From an uncultured Bacteroidota bacterium (GTDB lineage: Bacteria > Bacteroidota > Bacteroidia > UKL13-3), in NCBI GenBank assembly GCA_903897855.1, contig CAIUDH010000052.1:47935-111934 (forward strand): 64,000 bases of DNA. The letters are read 5' to 3'. The notes under the pieces are model-generated. The model ran no database searches, was not told the DNA's origin, and was given only the letters and a program-made list of their open reading frames with translations. Below are positions 46,437 through 55,511 of this stretch, one piece after another; the stretch's first letter is position 1; each line of letters begins with the position of its first letter. The position numbers were made by a program, and so were the translations under genes.

Positions 46437-47254
46437 GAATAAATTGCTGCTTTAATCGTTTCCGTTTCCAAATTTTGCTGAATACTCCATCGGCTAATCA
46501 TTTTCCCCGACTTCAGCAGTTCTGTATCTAATAAAACATAAGAAGCTGTTTTTTCTTTTTGTAATTTATCAATGATTGAATTCTGTATCTCTAGCATTTC
46601 CAACAAAAACCCTAACCGCTTAAGTACCGCCTGTGATTTGAATTTTTTCGTATAGTCGAATAGTTTGTCAAAATCTATTTTGTTTTTAGAACCATGAATA
46701 GCCTTTGCAATTTCAACAATTCCACCGGCATAGTCAGGGCGAAACAAACAATCAATAATCGTTTTTTCCAAATCGGAACACCATACTTTATTAAAGTTAT
46801 CGATCCATATTTTTTTAGAACCGAAAAAATGATTTTCGTTATGGTAGATAAATTGAAATGAAATATTTTTTATTTTAATTTCGGAAGGTCTGATTTGTTT
46901 CGATACCACAATTTGTTCCTTCAATGATGGCTGCGTAATCAGATTATGAATTTGCAGAGCGGAATAATAACCAATATAATATTCCGCATCGTTCACCAAA
47001 TGTTCTGCTATCAAATGCCAGTCGGGCATAAATAATTCTGCATTTTCCTCATAGGGTATAATATGATAAACTCCGTCTTTCAATCGCATCAGCAAGCCCC
47101 TTTTGGTCATATCACTGAGTAATTCCCTAACCGTACTTTCCTTTGATTCAGGTAATGCTTTAAATGCTTCCGAATAGACAAAACCTGCCTTATTCCGTCC
47201 ATTGAAAAAGGACAGTAATTGATTTGACTGGGTGGAAATGTACTTAGGCTTCAT
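46433..47254 (-). CDS. abiEi: AbiEi-type antitoxin and transcriptional repressor
   Basis: A 273-residue protein. The N-terminal ~80 residues form a winged helix (VYSEAFKALPESKESTVRELLSDMTKRGLLMRLKDGVYHII). A C-terminal antitoxin domain follows, with DLEKTIIDCLFRPDYAGGI, the hallmark of AbiEi. In the known systems AbiEi neutralises the toxin without binding it and represses the operon at two inverted repeats. Two near-identical palindromes lie upstream, which fits. The stop overlaps the toxin start. Confidence 0.93.
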   Translation of the reverse strand: MKPKYISTQSNQLLSFFNGRNKAGFVYSEAFKALPESKESTVRELLSDMTKRGLLMRLKDGVYHIIPYEENAELFMPDWHLIAEHLVNDAEYYIGYYSALQIHNLITQPSLKEQIVVSKQIRPSEIKIKNISFQFIYHNENHFFGSKKIWIDNFNKVWCSDLEKTIIDCLFRPDYAGGIVEIAKAIHGSKNKIDFDKLFDYTKKFKSQAVLKRLGFLLEMLEIQNSIIDKLQKEKTASYVLLDTELLKSGKMISRWSIQQNLETETIKAAIYS

Positions 47255-47263
47255 AGCAGAAAT

Positions 47264-47280
47264 GTCAGGTTAAACCTGAC
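47264..47280. promoter_or_regulatory. abiE operator 1
   Basis: A perfect 17-base palindrome, GTCAGGTT-A-AACCTGAC, located ten bases upstream of the antitoxin ATG and overlapping the likely leader. Confidence 0.85.
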
Positions 47281-47290
47281 TGCAATGATA

Positions 47291-47298
47291 CGAAAGAT
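47291..47298 (-). promoter_or_regulatory. Candidate -7 element of the abiE operon
   Basis: TATCTTTC on the minus strand is one base off TAnnTTTG and lies between the two operators, close to operator 1. Confidence 0.4.
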
Positions 47299-47350
47299 AA
47301 TTGAATATTTAGTAGGTTTAGAGTAAATATTTATGTTTCATCGTTAAATG

Positions 47351-47367
47351 GTCAGGTTTAACCTGAT
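47351..47367. promoter_or_regulatory. abiE operator 2
   Basis: GTCAGGTT-T-AACCTGAT, the same palindrome with one end base changed, centred 87 bases from operator 1. Confidence 0.82.
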
Positions 47368-47490
47368 ATTTATGATATGAAACATGATATTTAGAAGAAG
47401 AATCCAATAATCCATTCTTATTGGGTCTAATCCGATACTGTCCAATATTTGAATTGTGTTTGTACACTTTTGAAAAGAGTAAATAATTTA

Positions 47491-48939
47491 TTATTGCAGC
47501 AGTTTTTCAATAATCTCATCCGGTTTTGAACTTGGTCTTGGCGCATCTGCATTAACGATGTTACCTGCCTTGTCAATTAGAAAATAGTGAGGAATAGCGT
47601 TAATTTCATAGAGATTTGCGATATCGGAGGCAAAACCCTGAGGGGCATTAAGTTGAATTCCGTTGAACGAATTCTTGTTGAGAAACTGTTTCAACTTTTC
47701 ATCAGAATGATCAAGTGATACATAAATAAAGACGACATCTTTACCTTTAAATCTTTCACTTAGTTTTTTAGCGTCAGGGATTTCCGCAACACATGGAGCA
47801 CAATTAGTCGCCCAAAAATCGAGATAAACTACTTTCCCTTTGAAATCCGACAACCTAACTTGCTTCCCATCAATGTCTTTTAGAACAAAATCAGGTGCAG
47901 CTTTAGAGGTATCCTTGAGTTCATGGAATTTTTTGCTTACCCTTTTATATAATGTTTGGTCAGAAAAACTAGAAGCGCATTGCGAAATAATACTATCCGT
48001 AGTGTGATAATATGATTCAAAATACGATTTTCCCTTTATACTTCCTGCTGTCCGTATTTGTTCATATAGAATCTGATACAAAGCAAGTTCATAAATCTCT
48101 CCCGTAAAATATTTTTTCGCTATAGAATCCCTGATATGAATTTGGTTCTGCCAAAGATAACTTTTGTCAGAATGATTAATCCGTGGGTCTGAAGTCATTG
48201 CGAAATATATATATGCCGGTAGCTCTCTTAAAAATTGTAGATATTTTCTATGTGAAAGGGCATTCGGATTATTGATTGGGATCAACGTTAAGAATTTCAA
48301 AAAGACACTATCCTCTAAACGGCTGGATGATTTTACGTTTTTTGTTGAATACTGAAGAATAGCAACTGCATAGGAATAATTAATCTCATCTTCCATCACT
48401 TCCTTAAATAAAGAAGGCAATGCCTTACCTTTAAAAAATTTATTAAAGGAATTTAATTGATCTGTTCTTCGTTTATTCCAGTATTCGACAAATTCTTTCG
48501 GTTCAAGTCTTTTAGCACTCGAATTAAATTCTTTGTTTACAGCTTTGCCACTCCAAAATTTATCCTGCCACTCGAACATAAATCCAATACAATCTTCACA
48601 CCTACCAGTTACTTCAGTTACATTGCCTTTTTGAATTTCAAACCAAAGGCTATCCCCGGGAGCCACATATTTATTGATAAAAAGCCAATTGTCACCGTTA
48701 ATCAAATGGAAATTAAGTGGAATGTCAGTTTCAATTTCAAACCGGAAATTATTTCGACTATCAATTGGTAATTCCTGTTTTGTTGATCTACTTTCAATCA
48801 TATTTATAATTGAAGCATAATATTGAATAGTAATAGTCTTTGTAGAAGGCTTATCAAAATGGCCGCCGATGTATGTAGTTTTACTAAAGGATAATTGAAT
48901 TAGGAAGACCCCAATAAGGGTAAGTAATATTTTGCTCAT
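47491..48939 (-). CDS. TlpA-family thiol-disulfide oxidoreductase
   Basis: About 482 residues from the ATG at 48939 (MSKILLTLIGVFLIQLSFS signal peptide); a start seven codons earlier is possible. The first ~330 residues have no clear domain, though Bacteroidetes TlpA proteins often carry such an N-terminal region. The C-terminal ~150 residues are thioredoxin-like: APDFVLKDIDGKQVRLSDFKGK, FWATNCAPC active site (CAPC), and the cis-Pro in NAIPHYFLI. It acts in the periplasm, reducing or reshuffling disulfides. AT-rich like the rest of the island and unrelated in role to abiE. Confidence 0.9.
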   Translation of the reverse strand: MSKILLTLIGVFLIQLSFSKTTYIGGHFDKPSTKTITIQYYASIINMIESRSTKQELPIDSRNNFRFEIETDIPLNFHLINGDNWLFINKYVAPGDSLWFEIQKGNVTEVTGRCEDCIGFMFEWQDKFWSGKAVNKEFNSSAKRLEPKEFVEYWNKRRTDQLNSFNKFFKGKALPSLFKEVMEDEINYSYAVAILQYSTKNVKSSSRLEDSVFLKFLTLIPINNPNALSHRKYLQFLRELPAYIYFAMTSDPRINHSDKSYLWQNQIHIRDSIAKKYFTGEIYELALYQILYEQIRTAGSIKGKSYFESYYHTTDSIISQCASSFSDQTLYKRVSKKFHELKDTSKAAPDFVLKDIDGKQVRLSDFKGKVVYLDFWATNCAPCVAEIPDAKKLSERFKGKDVVFIYVSLDHSDEKLKQFLNKNSFNGIQLNAPQGFASDIANLYEINAIPHYFLIDKAGNIVNADAPRPSSKPDEIIEKLLQ

Positions 48940-49284
48940 GGTGTTTAATTTATTTATCATTCAAGTTTACCATTAAATTCCTGAATTTGCATGATGAAGG
49001 TTACTTGTTTTTTTATAATCAGAACTTCCTCAATGAACATAAGTGGCAGAATATTATACTATCAATTCCGAAAGTCAATCTGTGATTTGTCTAATAAAGG
49101 CAGTTGCTCGTATTTTTTTTAACTCCGAAGAATAATTCTAAGTTTTTAATGAAACCTTTTCTGATTCTTTGGTTAAACAATTATAATAGGTTAGTTTTGA
49201 TCAGTTAAAAGCAATAAAACCAATGATTTTGCGCATCAGTTTCCACAAAATAATAAAAGTAAAACCCAATCAATTCTAAAAAAT
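48940..49284. other. AT-rich intergenic region between divergent island genes
   Basis: 345 bases between the divergent TlpA-like and T9SS genes. Apart from the promoter candidate at 49169-49199 it holds no recognisable gene or RNA. Confidence 0.5.
49169..49199 (+). promoter_or_regulatory. Promoter candidate of the frameshifted T9SS gene
   Basis: TTG at 49169-49171, 20 bases, then TAGTTTTG at 49192-49199; predicted leader about 80 bases. Confidence 0.55.
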
Positions 49285-50623
49285 ATGAAAAAAACGGCAC
49301 TTGCACTTGTTTTCTTAAGTCTTTTTATTACTTCAAAATCTCAAAAGGATTGGGATAAAGTGGATTTATTTTTACCAGGAAATATTCCAACAGGACTTGA
49401 TAACTGTAAGGGCTTTGATCGAATTAATGATACGACATTTGTAGTCTTAAGTAGTTTTACTAGCGCAAAAAGTCAAGTCGCTTTAATTAATATGAACACC
49501 GGAATTGTTACAATTATTGATACTGATGCGACCTATACTAATCCAAACCGATTTGTTTTTATGAAGGGTAAGCTTTTTGGATTTGGTCAAGGCACCAGAG
49601 TTTTTAATTTCACTTCTAATAAATGGGATAGTATAAACAATCACTTTATTTACACCACATATCAACATCCTAAAGATGATGTTATAAAAATCAACGAAGA
49701 CTCTGTACTATTATTTGGATCTAAAATAGAAAAATTCAATGTGAATAATTATGCTTTACTAAAGGTATGTGATTCAATGTTCCTCTTAGGGGGGGTGTAT
49801 TACAAAGAAAAATTATTATGGGTTTTATTTACGTTACGGGACCAAGTATGACTCAATTAATTTAATGGTAAGTTATGATAAAGGGGACCATTGGAATATC
49901 AGAAGACGTCTTGATGGTAATTATAGCATTGATGCAAATTTCCGTTATTTCTTTGTAAATAGTGATACAGGTTACATAAGCTGGCATACAAAAGCAGGAA
50001 CTCCAGTTTCTCAAGCCAAATGCCATGTAATCCGAACATTTGATGGAGGTGTAACTTGGCCGGACACTATAAAATATTTTCAACAGACACTTGGTAATAC
50101 ATGGTCTGTCAATGAAATTCATTTTTTAGATAAAAACGTTGGTTTTGTTAGCTATGGATCTAGTATTTTCAAGACCATTGATGGAGGAAATATTTGGTAT
50201 GAAACACAAGGTGTGTATATGGATGGTTTGAAAACAATCTTTATCAATGATTCAGTAGGATACGCAGCGGTAGGTAAATTTTTTCCATCACAAACGGAAT
50301 ATATTTTAAAAACAACCAACCAAGGAGGTCCACCTTTTAAAAAGACCGGAGGAACAGGAATTAATAAAATTGAAGCAGCTTTAATAAATGTCAAAGTTTA
50401 TCCTAACCCAAATGCGGGATCTTGCACCGTTAGTACACCCGGTTTAACGATCACCGGAATAAAAGTATATGATAATAACAGTAAACTGATATTTGATGAA
50501 ACATATTCAAATGAACTACAAGAGCAAAATATAATATTGCCGAATATTTCATCAGGTCAATATTATGTGCATATCACAACGAATGAGGTTCTTAAAGTTT
50601 TTACAAAGTTTTTCGTTGAGTAG
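49285..50623 (+). pseudogene. T9SS-secreted beta-propeller protein interrupted by a frameshift
   Basis: The first frame (49285-49851) encodes a signal peptide (MKKTALALVFLSLFITSKS) and a propeller-like start, ending at a stop. The second frame, one base on, runs to 50623. Read back upstream from 49865 it continues sensibly through YYGFYLRYGTKYDSINL. It carries DGG.TW repeats (RTFDGGVTW, KTIDGGNIW) and a T9SS type A sorting domain (VYPNPNAGS, ISSGQYYVHI). One base too many in the G7 run at 49790-49796 or the A5 run near 49807 would explain the break. A real mutation or a sequence error; about 445 residues if corrected. Confidence 0.82.
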
Positions 50624-50983
50624 TCTAATAATTATATGGCAAGTAGTTAGAATTACAAATCGAATCAGCACCCAAACTGCGAAAAAAGCGCGAAAAAATT
50701 GGCCTAAAAACATCTAAAAAATAAAATGGAACTCAATAGAATCAACTCTTCCGAAATCAGAAAAGGGAGAAGACAAAATACTACTCCCGCTACAAATCAA
50801 TCAAAATCCCGATTTCTCTAAGGTTTTTTTTTGTTGATTGAGAAAGTTTAAAAACCCATGCGTCTATTTGGGATGCCCTCCAAATACCACACACGTTAAC
50901 AATTTACTTTTTTAAATTTTCGGTTATTAAGTTATCATTGCATTACCGAACAAGCAGCAGTTCATGGCATTTGAAAAATTAAG
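50624..50983. other. Intergenic region holding the second direct repeat
   Basis: 360 bases. It holds the second direct-repeat copy at 50784 with a following T run (50823-50832) that resembles a decayed copy of the tRNA-fMet terminator. No gene was recognised and no promoter for the LysM gene is clear. Confidence 0.5.
50784..50806 (+). repeat. Direct repeat copy 2 (possible attR)
   Basis: Identical over 23 bases to the tRNA-fMet 3' end at 45389-45411, followed by diverged but related sequence. The bases before it do not form a tRNA. Confidence 0.75.
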
Positions 50984-52636
50984 ATGCGAACATTTAAGAT
51001 TTTTGTTTTTTTATTATTTCTAACTTGGGATCATCAGTCTTCAGCCCAATCGGGGAAGAATTCTCGGCTCGTGGTCGACTATGTAAACACCTATAAGGAT
51101 ATTGCCGTGTTTGAAATGCTGCGTACACGCATACCTGCAAGCATCACTCTGGCACAGGGAATCTTGGAGTCGCAGTGTGGGAATAGCCGTTTGGCCATCG
51201 AAGGACATAATCATTTTGGAATTAAATGCAAAAACTCCTGGACCGGCAAAGTGATTCTGGAAGATGATGATGATTTTCAAGAATGTTTCCGCTCTTATGA
51301 CGATGTGTATCTTTCGTATCAAGACCACTCCAGTTTTTTACTCTCTGCCAATCGTTATGCTTATTTGTTCGACTTGGAGGTCACCGACTACAAAAGCTGG
51401 GCCTACGGGTTAAAAGAAGCCGGCTATGCTACGAATCCTACCTATGCCACCCAGCTTATTGAGTTAATAGAAAAATATAATCTGAAACAATACGATAGAT
51501 ATACCAAAGCATCACCATCACTGAAAGACAGCACTGAAAAACATTCCGTTACCCCCTCCAATGGGATCCCTTCAACCAAGGCCACACAGTACGATACCTA
51601 TACCCGCATCGCCATCGAAAACAAATTAAAGGTATCCGAAATATTAAAAATAAACGATTTGTCAACGGTAAAAGAATTGCATTACGGTGATATCGTATAC
51701 CTAAAAACAAAACGAAATGAGAATAATAACCACGAAACTCACATCGTTGAATCGGGTGAGTCGATGCACGACATTTCTCAACAATATGGGGTGAAGCTCT
51801 CGTTGCTTTTAGAAAGAAATGGCCTCAAGCCGGGTGAAGAGCCCAGTAAAGGGGAAGAAATTTCCATCAATAAAAAAAATAAAAGAGAGGTAAAAAAACG
51901 TAAGGTTCTAAAAGACAATACGAAGTCGGTTGACATGCGTATTCACATGGGCGATCGAAGTAAAACAGATAGCATCATTGAAGCAAAATTTAATTCAGAA
52001 TCGACCATCGATCATAAACTCGATAGTGCCGTGGCTAAAATAAAACCCGTGCCTTCCAAAGATTCAGTTTATATGGGCAACCCCAAGAGAAATGATTCGA
52101 AAGATTCTTCCGACAAACAAGATGAGGTATATAACAACGAACTTTATCACTTTGTGCTCAGAGGTGAAACCCTCTATTCCATTGCCAAAAAGTATAAGAT
52201 TACAGTGGAAGAATTAAAAGCATTAAATAAAATAAAAGATAATAATATCCACCTTTTACAAAAGTTACAAGTAAGCAATCATCGTTTGGACGGAATTATA
52301 CCTCCCAAAGTTTATGTCATGGATCGTGAAGGATTATATGTGATTCAGCTGGACGACAGTTTAGAGGGCATCGCTATAAAATTCGGAATTACACTTGACG
52401 AAATTTTCGCAATGAACGAAATCTCAATTTCAGATACCTTAAAAGTAGGCAATAAATTGAGGGTGGCAAAATCGGATGATTCTAAAATTGACATCCCACC
52501 ATATCATATTGTGTCGGCGGGCGATACCCTCGAATCGATTAGCAAAAAGTATGATATCCCCATGGCGACGCTGGAAAAGCTGAACGCGCTGCGCGATGGC
52601 GAAGTTACCTTAGGGATGAGGTTGTATTTGCAGTAA
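50984..52636 (+). CDS. Glucosaminidase-domain protein with LysM repeats
   Basis: A 550-residue protein. After a signal peptide (ends QSSAQ), residues ~30-170 form a GH73-like glucosaminidase domain (IPASITLAQGILESQCGNSRLAIEGHNHFGIKC, catalytic Glu in ILES). Four LysM-type segments follow: a degenerate pair in ~200-300, YHFVLRGETLYSIAKKY near 385, LYVIQLDDSLEGIAIKFG near 450, and PYHIVSAGDTLESISKKYD at the end. LysM binds peptidoglycan GlcNAc, so it is a periplasmic or secreted cell-wall hydrolase for growth or division. It lies just outside the right-hand repeat. Confidence 0.93.
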   Translation: MRTFKIFVFLLFLTWDHQSSAQSGKNSRLVVDYVNTYKDIAVFEMLRTRIPASITLAQGILESQCGNSRLAIEGHNHFGIKCKNSWTGKVILEDDDDFQECFRSYDDVYLSYQDHSSFLLSANRYAYLFDLEVTDYKSWAYGLKEAGYATNPTYATQLIELIEKYNLKQYDRYTKASPSLKDSTEKHSVTPSNGIPSTKATQYDTYTRIAIENKLKVSEILKINDLSTVKELHYGDIVYLKTKRNENNNHETHIVESGESMHDISQQYGVKLSLLLERNGLKPGEEPSKGEEISINKKNKREVKKRKVLKDNTKSVDMRIHMGDRSKTDSIIEAKFNSESTIDHKLDSAVAKIKPVPSKDSVYMGNPKRNDSKDSSDKQDEVYNNELYHFVLRGETLYSIAKKYKITVEELKALNKIKDNNIHLLQKLQVSNHRLDGIIPPKVYVMDREGLYVIQLDDSLEGIAIKFGITLDEIFAMNEISISDTLKVGNKLRVAKSDDSKIDIPPYHIVSAGDTLESISKKYDIPMATLEKLNALRDGEVTLGMRLYLQ

Positions 52637-52638
52637 AC

Positions 52639-53526
52639 TCAGAATGCCAATCCAATGCCTCCCCAAACCCCTCCAGTATGAATACAAAGTATTTTGCTTC
52701 CCGGCTTAAAATAATCATCTCTTGAAAGCTGCATCACCCCCATCAGCATCTTTGCGGTATAAATGGGTTCAATCACGATTCCAGTATGACGTGCAAAATT
52801 TCGTGTAAAGAGAACCAGCTCATGATCAGTTTTAGCATAACCGCCACGATGAAAATCCGTATGTAAAGTATACGGGGTGTGGGCAATCCATTTTTGAATT
52901 TCCTGATTCAAATAATCGCCTCCTTTTATAACTGCAATACCATGAACTTGAGTCTTCAACGCTTTAGAGGCGACCCCAACAGCAAGTCCAGCCAACGTGC
53001 CTCCCGTGCCACTGGCAGTAAAAATATGATCATAGGATTCGGTTAACTCATCTATGATTTCAGCTACTCCAGGCAACGCCTCAAGACAGCTCCCTCCTTC
53101 CGGCACAAAATAAATGCTATCGTCATGCTTGAAATATTTGGCATAAAGCACTTCCTTGTCGCGATATTCATTTCGAGCGATAAATATTAAACGCATTCCA
53201 AAAAGATGACACATCCTTAAAACAGGATTCTTGATCTCTAACTCATCTCCCCTCACAAAACCAATAGTTTTAAAACCAAAGGTAGCTCCTGCACAAGCTA
53301 CTGCCAGAAGGTGATTGCTGAAAGCACCACCAAAAGTAGCAAGCGACGTTTTGTTTTTTTGATGTGCATCATGAAGCACATATTTTAACTTGCGCCACTT
53401 ATTACCACTAATAAAAGGATGAATTAAATCGTCGCGTTTAAAATAAACGGAAAGCTGCTTTTCCTGAAACACATCCAATAAAATTGGCTGTATTACCGAG
53501 CTGGAAGTGTTTATGCTTAGATTCAA
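52639..53526 (-). CDS. ACC deaminase/D-cysteine desulfhydrase family PLP enzyme
   Basis: A fold type II PLP enzyme of about 295 residues. The PLP-binding Lys is in HPFISGNKWRKLKY, the Asn/Ser loop is FGGAFSNHLLAVA, and the glycine loop is TASGTGGTLAG. In the 1-aminocyclopropane-1-carboxylate deaminase/D-cysteine desulfhydrase group it would deaminate a small amino acid, probably D-cysteine or a related D-amino acid. Start: TTG at 53550 overlaps the -7 element at 53548-53555, so TTG at 53526 is preferred; there is no ATG nearby. Divergent from the LysE gene. Confidence 0.9.
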   Translation of the reverse strand: MNLSINTSSSVIQPILLDVFQEKQLSVYFKRDDLIHPFISGNKWRKLKYVLHDAHQKNKTSLATFGGAFSNHLLAVACAGATFGFKTIGFVRGDELEIKNPVLRMCHLFGMRLIFIARNEYRDKEVLYAKYFKHDDSIYFVPEGGSCLEALPGVAEIIDELTESYDHIFTASGTGGTLAGLAVGVASKALKTQVHGIAVIKGGDYLNQEIQKWIAHTPYTLHTDFHRGGYAKTDHELVLFTRNFARHTGIVIEPIYTAKMLMGVMQLSRDDYFKPGSKILCIHTGGVWGGIGLAF

Positions 53527-53547
53527 AGTGAGACGGGTAAAGTTGCG

Positions 53548-53555
53548 CAAAAATA
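53548..53555 (-). promoter_or_regulatory. -7 promoter element of the PLP enzyme gene
   Basis: TATTTTTG on the minus strand matches TAnnTTTG. It overlaps the longest possible start codon of the gene and so favours a start further in. Confidence 0.5.
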
Positions 53556-53632
53556 ATAGCGAAACAACATTATTGCACTATCTATTAATAATCTTTTAGA
53601 TTCGAAATCTTTTTATAATTTCGCAAAAGCAG

Positions 53633-54268
53633 ATGATAAATTACCTACTCGCATTTTTATCGGGACTCGTCATTGGAATCCCTATGTGTTTTTCTTTAGG
53701 GCCCGTGTTTTTTGCATTAATACAAAACAGCTTAAGCAATGGAATCAAATCGGCCTTCTTTATTGCTTCAGGCGTAATTATAGCCGATATTATTTTGTTT
53801 GGCGCTGCCTACACAGGTACCCATCTGTTTATTGAAGGTCAAAATACTGACCGAAGCAGTGCTAATTTTTGGGTGGAATTATTGGGTGGTTCAATACTTG
53901 TTATTATGGGCTATTTTACCATAAGAAAACATGTAAAAGAAACGAACGAGAGGAAATTTTTTAACAACCCGGTCATGTATTTTATGAGGGGCTTTGTTCT
54001 GAATTTTCTGAATCCAATGAACTTTTTTGCTTGGGTTGTTTTAATTGCCAATGTAAATGTGGCCTATGTTACCACCTCGTATCGTTTCACTTTTTATATC
54101 GCTACTTTAATATCCATCTTCAGTACTGAGATTATCATTTCTTTTTTTGCTGCACGTATCACCAAAGTGCTAAATGCAAGAACACTGCGAATTATAAGCA
54201 CCGGTAACGGATTGATTTTTATGGGATGTGGTATTTGGCTTCTAGGAACTGCTTTTGGATATTTTTAA
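53633..54268 (+). CDS. LysE family amino-acid exporter
   Basis: A 211-residue membrane protein with about six helices. The N-terminal GLVIGIPMCFSLGPVFFALIQNSLSNGIKSAF is the LysE/RhtB signature, and FVLNFLNPMNFFAWV is the second half-repeat. The family exports amino acids or related cations. A TAATTTCG element just upstream is a possible -7. It starts an operon with the ATP-grasp-like gene nine bases later and the FAD gene 46 bases after that. Confidence 0.93.
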   Translation: MINYLLAFLSGLVIGIPMCFSLGPVFFALIQNSLSNGIKSAFFIASGVIIADIILFGAAYTGTHLFIEGQNTDRSSANFWVELLGGSILVIMGYFTIRKHVKETNERKFFNNPVMYFMRGFVLNFLNPMNFFAWVVLIANVNVAYVTTSYRFTFYIATLISIFSTEIIISFFAARITKVLNARTLRIISTGNGLIFMGCGIWLLGTAFGYF

Positions 54269-54277
54269 TTTATTCAT

Positions 54278-55465
54278 ATGATACCTAAAATACGCGAGAC
54301 CTTCAACCTGAATTATACTATTGGAATGTACACTCAATTGCAAGAGTTCATTCAGAGCAACTACCCCAATCAGTTGGAATTTAGAGTTGGCGAAACCCCT
54401 GTGTTCTTCGACAAGAAACTGACGCATCAATTAATTGCTGCCAGTGAAAAAATTGTGGATGTAATTACGGCTCCTCAATTTATGGAACAGTCGCAAGCTT
54501 CTATACCCCAAAATTGCCACGTACCCGGCAACGAAGGGAAGCCTCATTTTATGGCTTTCGACTTTGCCATCTGTAGAGACGAGCAGGAACAACTTACCCC
54601 GAAACTAATCGAGCTTCAGGGATTCGCCACCCTATTTGGGTTTCAAGAGTTTTTAGGCCGGGCTTATGCTAGCTTATTCAACACCACCGATGGCTTCACG
54701 ATGTATTTTAACAACCACACGCATCGGTCCTATCTTGAACTCTTAGCAAGAGTGATCGTGGGGGATTACAAAGTTGAAAATGTTGTTTTGATGGATGTAA
54801 AACCAGCTACCCAAAAAACCCGCATCGATTTCCATATTTTACAATCTTATCTTGGCATTCCTATCGTTGACTACTACGATATAAAAGCCGAAGGTAAAGA
54901 ATTGTTTTATTGGAATGAAGGAAAGAAAATACGAATCCATCGTATTTTCAATCGATTGATTTTTGACGATTTGCACCAACAAACGGAATATGCCTCTTTC
55001 GATCTTTTTAAGGAATATGAGGTAGAATGGATCACTCATCCGAATTGGTTTTACCGCATCAGTAAATACACCTTGCCTTTCCTCCATTTCGACTTTGTGC
55101 CGAGCACACAGTTTCTAAGCGCATTGAAAGAATACCCCTCCGACCTCGAGAATTATGTGCTGAAGCCGCTCTACTCGTTTAGCGGACAAGGTGTTATCAT
55201 TGATGTGTCGGCCAAAGATTTAGATGAGGTAAAAGACAAAGAAAACTGGATATTACAAAGGAAAGTTAAATATGAGCCTGTAATAAACACCCCGGAAGGA
55301 GGCGTGCAGTGCGAGATTCGAATGATTTATTTTTGGGAAGAGGGAAAACTACGACCCGAACCAGCCTTGAATTTGATGCGCCTAAGCCGCGGCAAAATGA
55401 TTGGCGTTCGTTATAATAAAGATTTTACTTGGGTAGGAGCCAGTATGGGTTTCTTCGAGAAATAG
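54278..55465 (+). CDS. Conserved ATP-grasp-like protein of unknown function
   Basis: A 395-residue protein. The C-terminal half has ATP-grasp-like features: YVLKPLYSFSGQGVIID (Lys and glycine loop), ENWILQRKV (Gln-Arg in the hinge-lid), and RPEPALNLMRLSRGKMIGVR with acidic metal ligands (GVQCEIRMIYFW). The N-terminal half includes PKLIELQGFATLFGFQEF. ATP-grasp enzymes ligate a carboxylate to an amine via an acyl-phosphate. No specific family is named with confidence; the substrate may be an amino acid, given its LysE neighbour. It lies in the LysE operon. Confidence 0.85.
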   Translation: MIPKIRETFNLNYTIGMYTQLQEFIQSNYPNQLEFRVGETPVFFDKKLTHQLIAASEKIVDVITAPQFMEQSQASIPQNCHVPGNEGKPHFMAFDFAICRDEQEQLTPKLIELQGFATLFGFQEFLGRAYASLFNTTDGFTMYFNNHTHRSYLELLARVIVGDYKVENVVLMDVKPATQKTRIDFHILQSYLGIPIVDYYDIKAEGKELFYWNEGKKIRIHRIFNRLIFDDLHQQTEYASFDLFKEYEVEWITHPNWFYRISKYTLPFLHFDFVPSTQFLSALKEYPSDLENYVLKPLYSFSGQGVIIDVSAKDLDEVKDKENWILQRKVKYEPVINTPEGGVQCEIRMIYFWEEGKLRPEPALNLMRLSRGKMIGVRYNKDFTWVGASMGFFEK

Positions 55466-55511
55466 GTTCAAGCTTCATTAGCCTCCTGTTCTGATTTTAT
55501 TCGACTACCAA

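Noticed and set aside
50750..50806. Second tRNA gene at the right-hand repeat
   Set aside because: Only the last ~14 bases of the acceptor and the 3' flank are present; no D, anticodon or T arms.
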